A stretch of 64,000 bases of DNA from assembly GCA_000310025.1 (NCBI GenBank), contig FN649729.1, positions 5,461,023-5,525,022 on the forward strand, written 5' to 3'. Of this stretch, positions 1-12,296 are shown piece by piece. Origin of the DNA: Ectocarpus siliculosus. Its lineage: Eukaryota; Sar; Phaeophyceae; Ectocarpales; Ectocarpaceae. The first letter of the stretch is position 1; the number at the start of each line of letters is the position of its first letter. Under the pieces are notes generated by a model. That model was given only the letters and a program-made list of their open reading frames with translations. It was not told where the DNA came from and did no database searches. A program made the translations under genes and the position numbers.

Positions 1-3000
1 AGGTATTGGGGAAGCGGTACCCCCGCCACCGCAGCGGAAAAGGTGGTCGCCGGTTCTCTGGCGTGCTGGGATTTCGAGGACTCCAAGTGGCTGTGGATTC
101 ATGATCTCGGCGAGGTATCTGTGTTTCCTTGATTTCGCTCCATCCTTCACCCGCCCTCACCGCTCACTGGTTTTACTTGCAGTCCTAACTTGCCGAGTTG
201 CTTCTTTGGTGCGGCTAAAATTAGAACTGCGGCAGGGTACCTCGCACGACCGGCTTTGTTCCCCGGAGCGCTGGTGTGTTGCAAGCCTGCAAGGCCACCT
301 TTCAGTGGAGGAACTCGCGCAGGCGTGTGTGTAGGCCATTGATGGTGATTGTAGCGTACGCCAAACAAGCTCTTCAACTGTGTTTAAGCCACCGTGCGAG
401 ACAAGGGTGTGCCGGAACAATTTTCAAGAGCCAGGAGAGACGAACAATTTTCAAGATGTGCAGGTGTTGCGAGGTGCTGAGCTGAGACCAGGACGGGTTC
501 TAGTGCCCAAGACATCAATACAACAACTTTGTGTACTTTGGCAACCCCCTCGTCGCCTCTCAACTCGAATCCCCACGTCCTCAACAGACGACCTCGGGCG
601 AGAAGAAACGAGGGGCTCCCGTGGACGCGTCCCCTACCGTGGGAGACCTCGACGGGGACGGGAAGCTTGAGGTGGTCGTGGGGACAGCTCGTGGAGGGCT
701 CCATGTCGTAGATGCTAGCAGCGGGTGAGGGGCCAGCCTTGTCTTGGCGGGACCGGCGTTTCGCGTCGTGTACAGTACCGTAGGTTGTATAAGTGAGATA
801 CCACACCGTCCTGGACCGATCTTCACAGTTCGACTAGTCCACAGTGGCGGTGCCGGAAACTGCGGTGTTGGAACCTCCCAGTCGAGAGCGCGCGTTTCCG
901 TACCGTATCCTTTTACTTTTTTCACCCTCTTCGTCGTGGAGAAATCGCGCTTTGAAAATCGATCCAGGGTGTGTGGGAGTATCTTACGCGACCTACGTTC
1001 TGCGGGAACACGGCCGATATTTGGGCTCCTTTCTTAACTTGCTGGGTTAGTTCGAAGCAATCGGTCACATGAGCCTATGGGTTTGTGACGTCCTATTTTC
1101 GGTATGTGGCTTTCGGGGCGATATGGCAATGGTTTCTACAAGGCAAGGCGTTCTGTGAACAGACACCCTCATTTTCGTCGATGAAGTGAAGAATCACCGC
1201 CGTCAACAATGGGTACGGTGTTCTTCATCGCACGCCTGCCTCGGCAGTACTTGGGACCATCAGGAGTCTGATGCCTCCCCACCCATGGAACCCCTGCGTT
1301 AACTTTTGTACGCTATGGATACGCGTCGTGTCGCATGATACGGCCGCCGATGCAGCTTGGCGCGAGAGGGATTCCCGTTAACCTACGAACCAATCAGAGG
1401 ACAGGTGAGCACCTAAAGGTCCCTTCTGATGGGAATAGGGCAACACCCCGTTGATCTCAAGGGTTGGCGCATGGCAGGAATAGTATTGCCGCTTTTGACA
1501 CCCCTCCGTCGCGGACCGCACCATTTCGATGAGATGAAATCCCATTGCAACAGCAGTGAAGAGGGTATCCCTCTCCAAGGTCTTCGGTCCGCCGATTCAC
1601 ATACCTTTCGCTCTTCCTCGCCGTTGTGCAGATGATTCTTGAAACCGTATTGCACATTAACACTAGCAAGACAGCGGTTGGCAGCTGGGTGGCCGGCCCA
1701 GACGGAGCACGGGTAGGACTCAGCCGTCACCGTGTTGCCAAACAGTATCGATACTCGCTCTTTGTTCTTGTTGATCTCTCTTCCACCGAGCTCTGCAGCC
1801 GTAGTCACGTGGTCAATATACGTTCCGGAAAGCAGCAATACAAATGTAGCCCTCACGGGAAACGTAAAGTACAAGGGGCTGTCTCCCTCTCCTTCATGGC
1901 AGCCTTACAAGACGCCATTATTTTACCTGGTAGAGGCTCAGGTACGTGGGGACCCTTGTGTGCTGATCATGCCCCCAGTCGTTCGGCGGCGACACTGCCC
2001 CTATGAGGTCCACGCTGCTGGCACTCCGCGGGTGGCGTCGCGAGACGTCAATACCTGCGAATCGTGTTATTGTGGGAAACCCGAGGGTGAGGCTTTTTTG
2101 CTCCCCCGGAGACGGGGACGTGTATGCCTGAACACCGGCCTTTTCCGCCTATTCCGACCTTTTTCTACACCGTACGAAGGCCCTTTGGAGGCATCGTGTG
2201 TAGCATGGCATCCACCCTTGCCCTTTGGACGATCGTTTGACTTTCGGTTCCTTCTTTTTGACTGACGAGTCTATGAAGAGCGGCATGCCAGAAAACATGG
2301 ACGCAGAACCTCACCCTGAGCAAAGTGTGCGATGCAATGCTTTGACACTTTGTTCACGCAACGACCGTCGTAGACTGCTGTGTTAACGACACTCGAGCCG
2401 CAACAGAGTGGGTTCGTTCGCGTCCGTTTTTGCGATGGTTGGTGGTGTGTTGTCGTGTTGGTGAAGGTGGTGATTGCCGACGTCCACGGGGATGAGCGGC
2501 TGGAGATGCTGCTCGCGGATTCCTCCGGAGCCGTGGTGTGCGTCAAGCACGACGGCAAGGAGTGCTGGAATAAGGCGCTTTCGGGTGCGTCGTCTCGACA
2601 GAAATAATTGAATAACGATTTTTCGTTTTGTTTTGTTGTTTCTGTCGCAAGCGTTTAGTCGAGCAGGTCACGCCGTACCAAAGAAAGGGAGGTCCGGCGG
2701 CTGGGGTATCGGGTATCATTATTGCGCGCTCGTCATGCACATGCCTGATGAGAGATACGTAAGGCTGCGATATTTTCACGAAGGCATGCGTGGCGCAGGC
2801 GTGTTATTGAATGCGCTCTTGCGTTCCTTAGCGCTCCCAAATACATTTTTTGCCGCGCGTTTGTTGCCCCGCTCTCCGGGACACTCAAATTCGTCCTTAC
2901 AGCGGGAAAGTGTCCTCAACATCCCCCGCCTATTTCTTTTTTTCATTCGTCGGGGCACCCCGCCATGCTTCTGAAAAAACGGTGTCCTCGAAGCGGAGAT

Positions 3001-6000
3001 TTCTGTACCCTCATCATCGGAAGTTGAAGAAGCCCCGTGATACCACTGCGCCCACCTCCCTATGCGGCAGGTTCAACAACCTCGATGCTGACGCTGGGCG
3101 ACGTGGACGGCGACGGTGCCCTGGATGTTGTAGCTGGCGTTACGACTGCCGAGGGCTCTGCGGAAGTGTGGGCGCTGAGCGCCGAGAGCGGGCTGCCTCT
3201 GCCCAACTACCCGGTCGCGCTCCGCAACCGGTGGGTGGGTCGATTCGATGGTCGGGGGCAGGTACTATATGTATATAGGACCCGGAACGGCTTTCTCGAT
3301 GAGTTTTAACAACCGTACTTGTTCGCACATCGAGCCGTTGTATTGCACTCTGATGTGCAAGTTTCGTTTTTTTGCTTGTTATGTCACGACAGGAAGGGCA
3401 TTAGCGCCCCCATCACGCTGGTCGACTTGCACCAAAGATCCGCCGGAAGCATGGGCGGGGGGGGGCCTGCCGACGCATCCAGCCAGGCCAAGGTACCACT
3501 GCTCTGATATGCATACCTCTCGGCACCCTCTTCTAGCAGTGTCTAGAGCCAACCTTCTAGCGACTCGCTGTGCCTTAAAACAAGACTAGGAGAATCACGT
3601 GCTCATTAGTGAGTTGACCCGAGTTACTTGCTATGTCCGGGCCACTTAAGAACCTGGGAGCTACGAGCGTCGGGCTCCTCAACGGGGATAATTTTAAGAG
3701 CTTGGCGTTAAGAGGAGGTGTTCAGTTACCAATCGTACAGTATAACCTATCAAGTCCCTCTTGGATTATCCCCACGAGGAACGCAAGTAACGTGCCTGGG
3801 GGTAAACTGAGAGGTTATTTTACTGCTGGCACGCTGATTCGTTCTGCACTGACGTCACTCAGCACCCACGCGGGAGCTAGCTCGATTTCGGGTACACGAT
3901 ATAGCTGAAGACTAGGATGGAGGCACCAGCCAATTTCGTGAAACAGCGTTAAAGAAAACTGTCGGCAAGCGCCGAGCGTACCAGATGTTGGTGGCTTCGC
4001 GTTGTGTCGTCACAGCGTTGCCTTGAGTCAACACAGCTAGGGACAGCGATCGGCCTGTTTGCTGCACTTGCAGCAGCGGGTATGATGAGGCAAAGACAGA
4101 CATGCGCACAGCAGGGTGAAGTAAATCTCCGACATACAAGCACCCGAGTTGCTTTTCCTGACCTTCACGGATAAGAAGGCATGGCTGGGTGGAGCCCACG
4201 CAACCGTAGAATGCTGTCACTTTCCGTTCCACAAACCCTCTAACATGCTGCACCGTGGTGATGGGATTACCACACCGCTGTTCTCCACATATTTCCCACC
4301 AGCCCTCCAACATGCTTACCTTCTAGTGGTGGCTTTACCACACGGCTTGTCTCCACATATTAACAACAAACCCTCCAATATACTGCACTAATGGTGTTGG
4401 CTTTCCTATGGTTAATTCACAACATGTGGAGCAAGTAATCAACTGCTGGTCGCCTCGACATTTGAGGCTCTCTGTTTTGAACAACCCAACCCTTGATTTG
4501 GCAGCGAAGAGGAAACGTTGCGCCAATCGGGGGATGGGGTGCGGGTTTGCATCTCCTTGCCCCGTCGGAAGACGGCCACGTGTACGTCATCGAGGGGGCG
4601 ACGGCATGCGTGAACAAGATCGACCTAGGGGAGCGCGTGCGGAGCATGGTTCTGGCGGATGATGTCGACGGCGACGGGACCCTTGACCTTATCGTGGGCA
4701 CCATGAGCGGCGAAGTAAGGCATAGTGTTGTTGTTGTTGTTGTGGTCGTGGGTGTGGTAGCGCTGCTGCTACTGCCGCTGGCACGCCGTGTGGTTCTTCC
4801 TTATGATGGTAGCAGATTCGCCTTCCCTCCTCTCGTATCGCTTGCTTCGTGTTTTGTGGAATTTTTGCAGGTGGTGGCGCTGTCGGCGAACGTGCCGTAC
4901 CACCCGCTGAACGCCTGGACTTCTCAAGTGCGGGGCCCCACCAATGGTTTCACGCACGGAGGCTACCAGGTGACTGTTGCAAGATCGAAGCAGCCTTGGT
5001 AGAACTTTCTCGGCCACGGGCTTTTGTTTCTGGGTTTCCGTGGAAGACGAGGAAATGGGAGGCTCTCGACATAGACGTCAGAAGCAAACACCGTTTCGGC
5101 AACAACTGCTGCGTACGTGTCGTGGTCCTGCCGCCAAGCCGTCCGGGCGTTATCATACGGAAGGTTCCCGCTGTCTGAGTAGTCCGCTGCGATAGGCCCC
5201 GCCCAGCTGCCATAATCCCTCCCCCCTCCCCCAATATCTGATGAGCGTTGTGGAACGCGGACCGTCCGTCAATTTACGCCTAGGCTCTTTCGCGTTGCCA
5301 CTCTCAGAGTCTTGTGGGCATGGCCGAGCTTCTCAACTGTATCAACCTAACCGCCACAGTATTTGGGCATCAGGTCATGCTGGTGCCCGCTATAGGGCCG
5401 GTGTAAATCGTATTTTATTTACTCGTACTCTGAGCAGAGACGGCCCCTCTGCTCATACGAATTGCAAGACTATTGAGGGCCCCCGACTGTACGTGGTCGG
5501 GGCAAAGTAACGCGACAAGACATGCCGATTACTTATTCTTCTTGGTGTTTCTGCACCATGCTGTTCTATTTCCCGGCCAACACGCTGGCTCGCAGGGGGT
5601 TTACTTCGTGGGGGCTGCGTCGGACTACGGCGAGATGGTTGGCCGGCATTTCGCTCTGACGTTTGAGATCGTCGACAGATCCACGAGAACTGCAACGCCG
5701 TTTCAGGTACCAGTGGCCCCGCGCAATGTGTGGCGATGAGACCTTTGCTGTGCGCTCATTGGTTCAGCTGCAGTTCGTTTTTTCTGTCATCGTCTGAGGT
5801 TCATCCAGTTTTTTGGGGTCAACATCGGTAAGAGGGGGCGGGCTCGTCCCGAAGTCCGGCGAAGCTGCAAGCGAACAAGGAAGGATACAGCCTCCTGCTT
5901 CCCTGTTCATATCGTGTAAATTACCGTGCTACCCCCTTTACTTGGCACACCCGACGAGCTTCTTCGCTAGGCCTGGCTGGTCCCTGCGCTGCTTTCAAGT

Positions 6001-6403
6001 TCGGGTATGGTCGGTGATCACTCCAAGCCCCTCGGTAGCGTGCCGAACCACAATCGATGATCTATCACTTCGTGTAATGATGTCTTGTCTTCTTGTGTGG
6101 ACGGGAACAAAACAGATAACTATCTTCGCTGGGACGGAAGAGATATTCCGGCGAGACAACATGTACGGGGGTACCCACGTGGCGACCGTTTCACTGGAAG
6201 CCCCGAGACGTGTACTGCTTCGCATCGAGATGACGAACAAGGCCCAACGGCTGGTGTTCGAGGACCATGTGTTTGTGGGCTACAACACCAAGTTCCACGT
6301 AGCGCTGAAGTGGATGACTGCAATCCCGATGGTGCTCGCCTCGCTGCCGTTTTTGTGGCCCGACCGGGGGTTCCGGGGCACCCGCCGGGGGCTACCTGGG
6401 TGA
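1..6403 (+). CDS. DEX1-like: DEX1-like FG-GAP repeat membrane protein, C-terminal half (5' end outside window)
   Basis: Ten exons join in phase: 1-114, 504-724, 1356-1404, 2467-2584, 3071-3230, 3393-3492, 4505-4714, 4871-4969, 5596-5706 and 6116-6403, giving 489 codons and a TGA stop. FG-GAP/calcium-loop motifs are visible: DLDGDGKLEV near residue 86, a degenerate DVHGDERLEML, DVDGDGALDVV and DVDGDGTLDLI. Order and spacing match the plant exine protein DEX1, including the FPL..PIRGQ segment in the 49-nt exon, the APITLVDL segment and the PYHPLNAW segment after the last repeat. After a beta-rich domain, one membrane helix lies near residues 456-475 (KWMTAIPMVLASLPFLW), followed by a short basic tail. 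Family knowledge: DEX1 is a type I membrane protein with an extracytoplasmic beta-propeller that probably binds calcium, needed for pollen-wall patterning in plants; the role in this organism is unknown. The N-terminal half (plant DEX1 is about 900 residues) is missing only because the window starts here. Confidence 0.9.
776..1000 (+). mobile_element. MITE copy A in DEX1-like intron 2
   Basis: A non-coding element of about 225 bp with imperfect terminal inverted repeats. The left end reads TACCGTAGGTTGTATAAG and the right end, read on the other strand, gives CGTAGGTCGCGTAAGATAC. Both ends then run into a C-rich block and GATC/ATCGAT..TTCA(A)AG. The interior (TCGTCGTGGAGAAATCGCGC) is clearly related to the better preserved copy at 56,830. 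It lies wholly inside an intron. Because this copy is degraded, the outer borders are uncertain by a few bases. Confidence 0.7.
1405..2466 (+). other. DEX1-like intron 3, no gene seen
   Basis: A 1.06-kb intron between the 49-nt exon and the exon starting GTGGTGATTGCC. A 177-codon open frame at 1732-2265 has no recognisable domain, and its product resembles nothing known to me. I treat it as chance. The other introns longer than 300 bases in this gene (115-503, 725-1355, 2585-3070, 3493-4504, 4970-5595, 5707-6115) also show nothing besides the MITE at 776. Confidence 0.6.
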
Positions 6404-6476
6404 CCGCCAAGTAGATGAGCTTTTGGGCAAACTAAGCTCAACGGCGGCGACCTAAGTGCGGGATCACAAGGAGAGC

Positions 6477-6482
6477 AATAAA
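6477..6482 (+). promoter_or_regulatory. Possible poly(A) signal of the DEX1-like gene
   Basis: A canonical AATAAA hexamer lies 74 bases after the stop codon of the DEX1-like gene. Position and sequence are suitable, but many protists use other signals, so this is only a candidate. Confidence 0.3.
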
Positions 6483-6530
6483 TCTGTGTTTGCTGGAAAT
6501 TTTACGTTTGAAGAGCCGTTGTTTTCAACT

Positions 6531-7172
6531 GTGGCTACCCAAAGAGGCGGTGGCGTTGGTTTTTGAGTCGAAGATGGTGCAACCCCCTAACCTGCTCCTG
6601 CTCCCACGAGGGACCGGCGGAGCTGTGGGCAGTCCATCCCTTCCGAACAAGGCCTTGAAGAAGGGAGCATGCGCTCTCTTGCGGCCTCACCCGTGCCCAG
6701 GTCGAGAATGACCTACATAGTGCAGGAACGATTATTCCATGTTTAGACGTCGCCATAGCAGGGGCAGGAGATGGTATGGGCGGGTCGGTGGTGAACGTGA
6801 GCGGAAGGAGGAGGTCCTACGTAGTAGTCGGGATGGACAAAATACTTCTCCTTGCGAAAGACGCGTACGTCTGAAACAGGGGTGAGGCATAGGGAGCGAT
6901 GCAGGTCTTGGGACAATGCAGGGGACAGGTACGGTTTCGAGGGTTGCTGGCTGAGGATGGAAGGCCGTGCGAAGGGGTGGGAAAATAGCGGAAAGCTCCA
7001 AGTCGTATTACTGTATCACCAGGAGAAAAATGTCAATCTTCATTTGTGCACGCGCCATATACAGAAACGCTCATCTATTCATGAGCCGCCATGGCGGCTG
7101 GCTCTGGAATTATATAACGTGCGCCATTCATTCCAGCTTGGAAACCCCCTGGATAGATGACGGCGATTCATT
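6531..7172 (+). repeat. Dispersed repeat R1, left copy
   Basis: About 640 bases that recur in inverted orientation at 22,555-23,165. Shared stretches include GTCGAAGATGGT, GAGGGACCGGC, AAGGCCTTGAAGAAGG, AACGCTCATCTATTCATGAG and CCTGGATAGATG. No intact reading frame or terminal repeat is obvious. Similarity is patchy with small indels, so these are old copies. The nature of the element is unknown. Confidence 0.7.
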
Positions 7173-9725
7173 TCCACGTGTGTTTCCACTAAATAACTAA
7201 AGACAAATGACTTTGCACTGCAGTAGTTTACATCACAGCAGAGACCTCGCGATCGAAACACAAGACGAACGAACGCTCAAACATGTGAATGTTGATCCCA
7301 CATCTACGATGTCCGATGTGTTGACAAGCAGCCGCTAGCCTTTCTACCGTGCTGCCTCTCTGACCGAAGCACTCTGAATAGGGTTCACACACAGCAGTGA
7401 TGTGCAGCAGCAGCAAGCAGCTCTGAGGGTCCCGCAAACAATATTTATTTCCGGAGGGGGGCACGGCAAGACTGGTGGGAAAGCCCGGCTGTTGACCCAT
7501 GTTGCAAGTTGCAAGTTGTTCCGCCCATTTCCATTGGTTCTATTCCCTCCAACTACGAACATGCCGAACGCGCAGGAGGAAGTGCCGCTGGTCGTCCGCC
7601 GAGCAGGTGAGTTTCCAACCAAACGCGCGTATCCTTTCCCAAAGCGAGACTAGACGAGCGACCAGTCGAAAACTCTGAAGAAATCATTCCGCACCCACCA
7701 GAGCGGTAGTTGGCGAAGTTTACACATACACTTCATCCAGCACTCATCGCACATCACCCGTCGCTACATACAGTGAGGTCTATTTAGGTCTACCCAACCG
7801 AAACTAACCCTCACTCACATCCAATGCACGGCCGAGCGGCCGCGAACTGGTCTCGGAGTGCGGAATGGGGAGAGGGCGCTGGAGAGGAACAGACCGCCCG
7901 AACCGACGTTTGACCAATCAGAGGGCGTAAAAGCCCGTAGATGAAAGAGGCACCATCAGACCGTAAATACAACCACTAATGGCCAGTGCACAGGCGCACC
8001 AAAAAGAGCTGCACCATAACGCTGTCCACCACCACAACCCCAAGCAATTCATGAGCTTGGCCGAAGCGAACGAAAGCTTCAAGTAGACTGGTATGTATGT
8101 ACGATATTCTAGCATACATGTGCGCGCAATGGTGTGTGTCTTATTCGGACTGACCAGGGCGGGTTAATTGTTTTTTGGGTTGGAAAAATATTACCTGCAG
8201 TAGCACACGTGTTGCCGCCTATGGAAAACTTGCCACTTATATTTTTTTCATGCAGACATTACTAATCCTGGAATCACAACCCGAGAGGCAGTCTTTCCGC
8301 GAGGGACTTAAAGTTTTTTCTGCTTCAACTCTCGCTGTGGTGCTGATCCCAAATCGTGCACATCATCTATGCGTTGCCCACATGTAAAGACGCACGCGCA
8401 CCATTTTTTTTCTGATTTGGTTTAGGTTCGTCATTCAGCAAACGCGTTTTTAGTCCGTTGCGTGCTTCCATGGCTTGGATTTCTACATGCATGATGTTTT
8501 CGGACGTAGACGCATGATCGTTTCTGGAGGCCACTTTGCTGACTACTGGAGTTTAGACTTGAATTTGGGCCGACTTTCGCAGGCCAACCGCGGACGCTGT
8601 AGTGGAGATCCCTAGTCGTGCACATCATGGGTTCGTTCTATGGTCTTTCATCTCTACTATTGGCCAAGTATCGGCCGAAACGGGGAACCTTAGTGTTTCA
8701 GCAAACCTCGGTGAAAGTTGGCTCCCAAGAGCTGAAACGGGTTGCACACAGCAGCAGACAGGTGGTCCAACTCAGATGTGATCGTGAGGCATTTCTCGCG
8801 TCCACAGCAAATCAAAGGGTAGAAAAAGCTTTCCGGTGGAGGGCATGACCTGTTTGAGGTGCCCGTGTACTTTGGTGGCACGGCGAGGTCTATGTGAGGA
8901 GCACGAGGTGGTGAAAGAACTGGGCTCAGCCATGTCCAATCTGGGGAGGGGGGGGGGGGGCGTACTCGTATGTTTTGCATGCCTTGGCGGTTAGACCATT
9001 GACCACAATCTGGGGAGGGGATGAAACATAATTGACCCCGCTGAAACCAGCGGCGTGATTTTCTGTCCGTACTTTTTTCAATTTAAAAAAACACAGCCTT
9101 TTGCTGCGTCGTGCCGGGTAACTTGGTGGCCATTTCACCATCTACGGACCAAGTCACGAGCCAACCTATGTGCCCACCAAGCAACATTTTGCCCGAGCTG
9201 TCCCAACGGCTACCTTTTTATTCCATGGTCGATGCCTCGAGCATGCACAATATCTGTGCCGAACAAACATGTCGGATTCACGCGTCGCCGAGACCGAGGA
9301 GGAGGCTTGTTTGGAACACGGTTCAGAACTCCTCTCTCTGTCTGCCGCTGCTGTGGTAACCGGCTCGTAACACATACTATCATTAGCGAGCGGCGGTGAG
9401 CACAGCGCCGGGCAACACAGAGAAATGGTCGCGCTTGCATCCGATCGAGCAGCTCACAGACAGGAGATATGCGACTGAGCGAGTTCACAAGCCCAGTTGT
9501 TGTTGTTTACGTATGTTTGTTGGTGAACGGGTTGTTCGGCCAATTGTTGGTTGTTGCCACCAACCAACTGGGAGACAAGAGATGAGCTGTACACCAACAC
9601 GCTCTACGCACCACGATTGACGATGCATGTAATGCTGTACACCTCTCTACACTTGCGTGCGAGGGTCTTGTGTGCGACCCATGCCTTCCCTGCTAATCTG
9701 GTCACCTATCACACGCTTTCGTGAG
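7173..9725. other. Gene-poor stretch; holds only one candidate first exon
   Basis: Apart from the short candidate exon at 7561-7606, I see no convincing coding sequence, RNA gene or repeat border. A short motif (ACACGTGTTGCCGCCTAT) near 8206 recurs in similar form near 9875. A poly(G) run sits at about 8949-8960. Confidence 0.5.
7561..7606 (+). CDS. Candidate first exon of the small membrane-protein gene at 14.1 kb
   Basis: ATG at 7561 opens 15 codons (M-P-N-A-Q-E-E-V-P-L-V-V-R-R-A) plus one base, followed by a textbook donor GTGAGT at 7607. The upstream sequence is pyrimidine-rich. Exon phase is 1. The exon at 14,093 begins after a strong acceptor with exactly two bases plus whole codons up to its own ATG, so the two would join in frame as ..RRA-E-TGGMGIL... 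The intron would be 6.5 kb and full of repeats. The phase match has a one-in-three chance of being accidental. Confidence 0.35.
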
Positions 9726-9782
9726 CTGCCTCTCAGAGTACCAAATAACACCAATGAATTCGGTGTACTGACTGAGAGGCAG
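9726..9782. repeat. 57-nt hairpin (imperfect palindrome)
   Basis: CTGCCTCTCAG at 9726 pairs with CTGAGAGGCAG ending at 9782, and the inner ACACC..GGTGT forms a second helix around AATGAATT. It lies in non-coding DNA. It could be a small foldback element or an RNA hairpin; nothing decides between these. Confidence 0.6.
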
Positions 9783-12296
9783 AGGGGTGTTTTTTTTGTT
9801 GAGCTAGCTGATGGCCACCTCCTCTCTGAGAATCACCGGCGCCCCCCAGAGCTTAAAACGCACGAGCCTACCACACGTGTCGCCGCCTATAGGAACCCCC
9901 TGTCTCTGAACATTTTTTTTAACAAAAAAAAAAAAATCACCCCCACCGGGTCGCTCTGCAAAATAAAGAAACAGTATTAGCATCGACCGCGCTAACCGGC
10001 TGAACCATGAAAACACGCCAGTCTCACGGTTGAAAACGAAACAACACTTCCAAATGCCAGGAACTGGGACCGGTCATAGGGGAGGCTAAGCTGTTCTCCG
10101 CATGGAAAAACAGAAACGGTAGCAACAGAACGACACGTGTCTACCGAGTCTGCTAACTCGCACCCGAGTTTGTTTTGGAGTGCTTTCACCATCACCCTTC
10201 GTGCTTTCACCACCACACACTCTGATCGCGATTATTCGAGCTATTTTGAGGCAATTCTTCTTTGGGCCTGCGTCGTTTGTTGTGAAGAAAGTCACCCGGC
10301 TCGAAGCTCTTACTCTGTTCCACTCGATGCTTCCCTCCTCCATCGCTGTTGTGGCCGTTCCCTTGTACTCCCGTATCCTCTCCTCCTTCGTTGCTACCAA
10401 ATGGATTCCCCTCAATACCACACTTTGTCCGCACTACCGAAGTCCCAACCTAGTAGTTGGCTTTGGTGGAACTTGGTCGATCAGTAACTCGTTGCGTTTG
10501 AACACGTCGCGAGGTCGAACTGAAAAGCGAGCTAGTGTGCGCGTGCGTGTGTGTGCAGCCGCTGCCGCGTCCTCTTGGTGGCAGTTGAATGTAGTGGTAG
10601 AGTCATTATGATGACCTCTTACACGTTTCCCGGTGTCTCTCCGTATCGTTTCCGGTGCGCTACGTCCAAATCATTCCCGCTAAAGTAGCTTTCTCCACTG
10701 CCTTCAAGCACACACACATACAGTCGTAGCAGAGAACAGAGGGGCCGGGTCCAAAACGTTTCACACAGCGGTCAAATGCTAAAAGACAGGGGAAGCAAAG
10801 GCGCGTACGTTTCAAAGGGCCTGTTGCCAATCCGCCACATACGCGCTGATTTGCCATGTAAGTTGTGTGTGCTATGTAGCTCTGCTGTTGCGTTTTTCGC
10901 ACTGCAGTGGCTTTAACTTACTTCCAATACACCATCTAGGCAGATGGGTGTATGCGGTATAGTCCAAGCGAACAACATTTGTTCACCTACTGTTTGGGGT
11001 CTGTGAATAGCAAGAATGCCCTACTTTTTCGATGCGGTGAAGGCGGCGTAATTGACTTCGAAACACAGCAAAAATGTCGGTAGCACAAGCTTGGGTGACA
11101 TGTATGAGAGAAGGACCGTGTCAAGACTTTGACGCCTCTCCGTTCACCTCTGCTCCAATTTTTATCGCAGGTACAGCAATATGGTGGTCACGGTGTGATG
11201 TTCCGATCCATTCGCCCGATCGCACAGCAACCAGGTTTATCGACTCGCGAAAGGAATCGATAAATTGCTGTGCTGCTGTGCAGACTACAACACCCCGCTG
11301 ATTATCCCCCCCGTTTTTCCATCCGAGGTTGAATGATTCGGCGTGGAAAAGACAACACAACAGCAGCCTCAGTGGATGCCGCCACTAACCACCATCAGAC
11401 ACCCGGCTGTTTATAGTCTCCCTGTTGGTGACAGGGTTTCACTTGAACAACCTGCTCTTTCCTTACACTAATTTAGAGTCTGCGTCTATGCACGCGTATA
11501 GTCTACAGCAGTGCTGTAGTTCAACGCTCAACACCAACATGAGACATGTGCACACACGTTGTATTTCGCGCAGCGGAGGGGAGGGGCAGGAGGACAACAC
11601 AAGCACGAAAATCGCAAACCTACAGAGGACGTAGAATTGCCGGGGGGCTACACGTATCAGGTACATCTCGTGCGAGGAAGGAGGAACAACTCAGGCGGAG
11701 GACTCCCGTCCCCTCCCCTGGTGACTGCTTATCTATCGTACGATACTCTGTCGGAGTGTCTCCCCTGTGTCTTGCAGGGTAGGGGGTGGAGCACACCACT
11801 ACCTTAACAAATATAACAGTCTCCCGCGCACGAAAGCGGGCAAAATTGGAAATATTCATTCACACGTTGTGTATTCTGGGCTGATGATGTAGTCCAGGCT
11901 TCGTAACTCGCGACCGGCGTGCTTTACATGCAGTACCATGACATGACACCATGCCTGCGCGGTCAGGCAGCGAGGCTGTTCTTGTCGCTCTCCTCTTGTC
12001 TACGGTATCTGTTTGTTTCGGCTCTGTTTCTCTCGCTTTTTCTGTTTTTTTTTTCCAACAACGTCAAAAGGTCGACCTCCGATCGTTGGAGAGCCAGTGG
12101 TGGTGTAGAAACACATGGCCATTCCAACGCCCTCTCACCACCAGGAAGAAATCACGCGCTACTAGTTGTTGCGGGCCCTACATACACGCGAGCGGTCAGC
12201 CCTTGTGTCCTCCAATCCGCTTGCGGGAACAACAGTGATAAGCGGTCAATTGATCTTGCCCTCATGGGTCTTACCATAGGCGGATTTCCTGCCGGT
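9783..12296. other. Gene-poor stretch
   Basis: Several open frames of 70-145 codons exist on both strands (for example 10,180-10,611 and 11,919-12,299), but none carries a recognisable domain. They start in simple or low-complexity sequence. A short A-rich run sits near 9920-9937. An imperfect hairpin around 11,221-11,270 pairs CACAGCAA..TTTATCGA with TCGATAAA..GCTGTG. Nothing else is supported. Confidence 0.5.

Noticed and set aside
3319-3507. Exon of the DEX1-like gene ending at 3261 (donor GTACTA)
   Set aside because: It would leave the next exon out of phase; ending at 3230 with donor GTGGGT joins correctly and keeps the conserved RK-ISAP segment.
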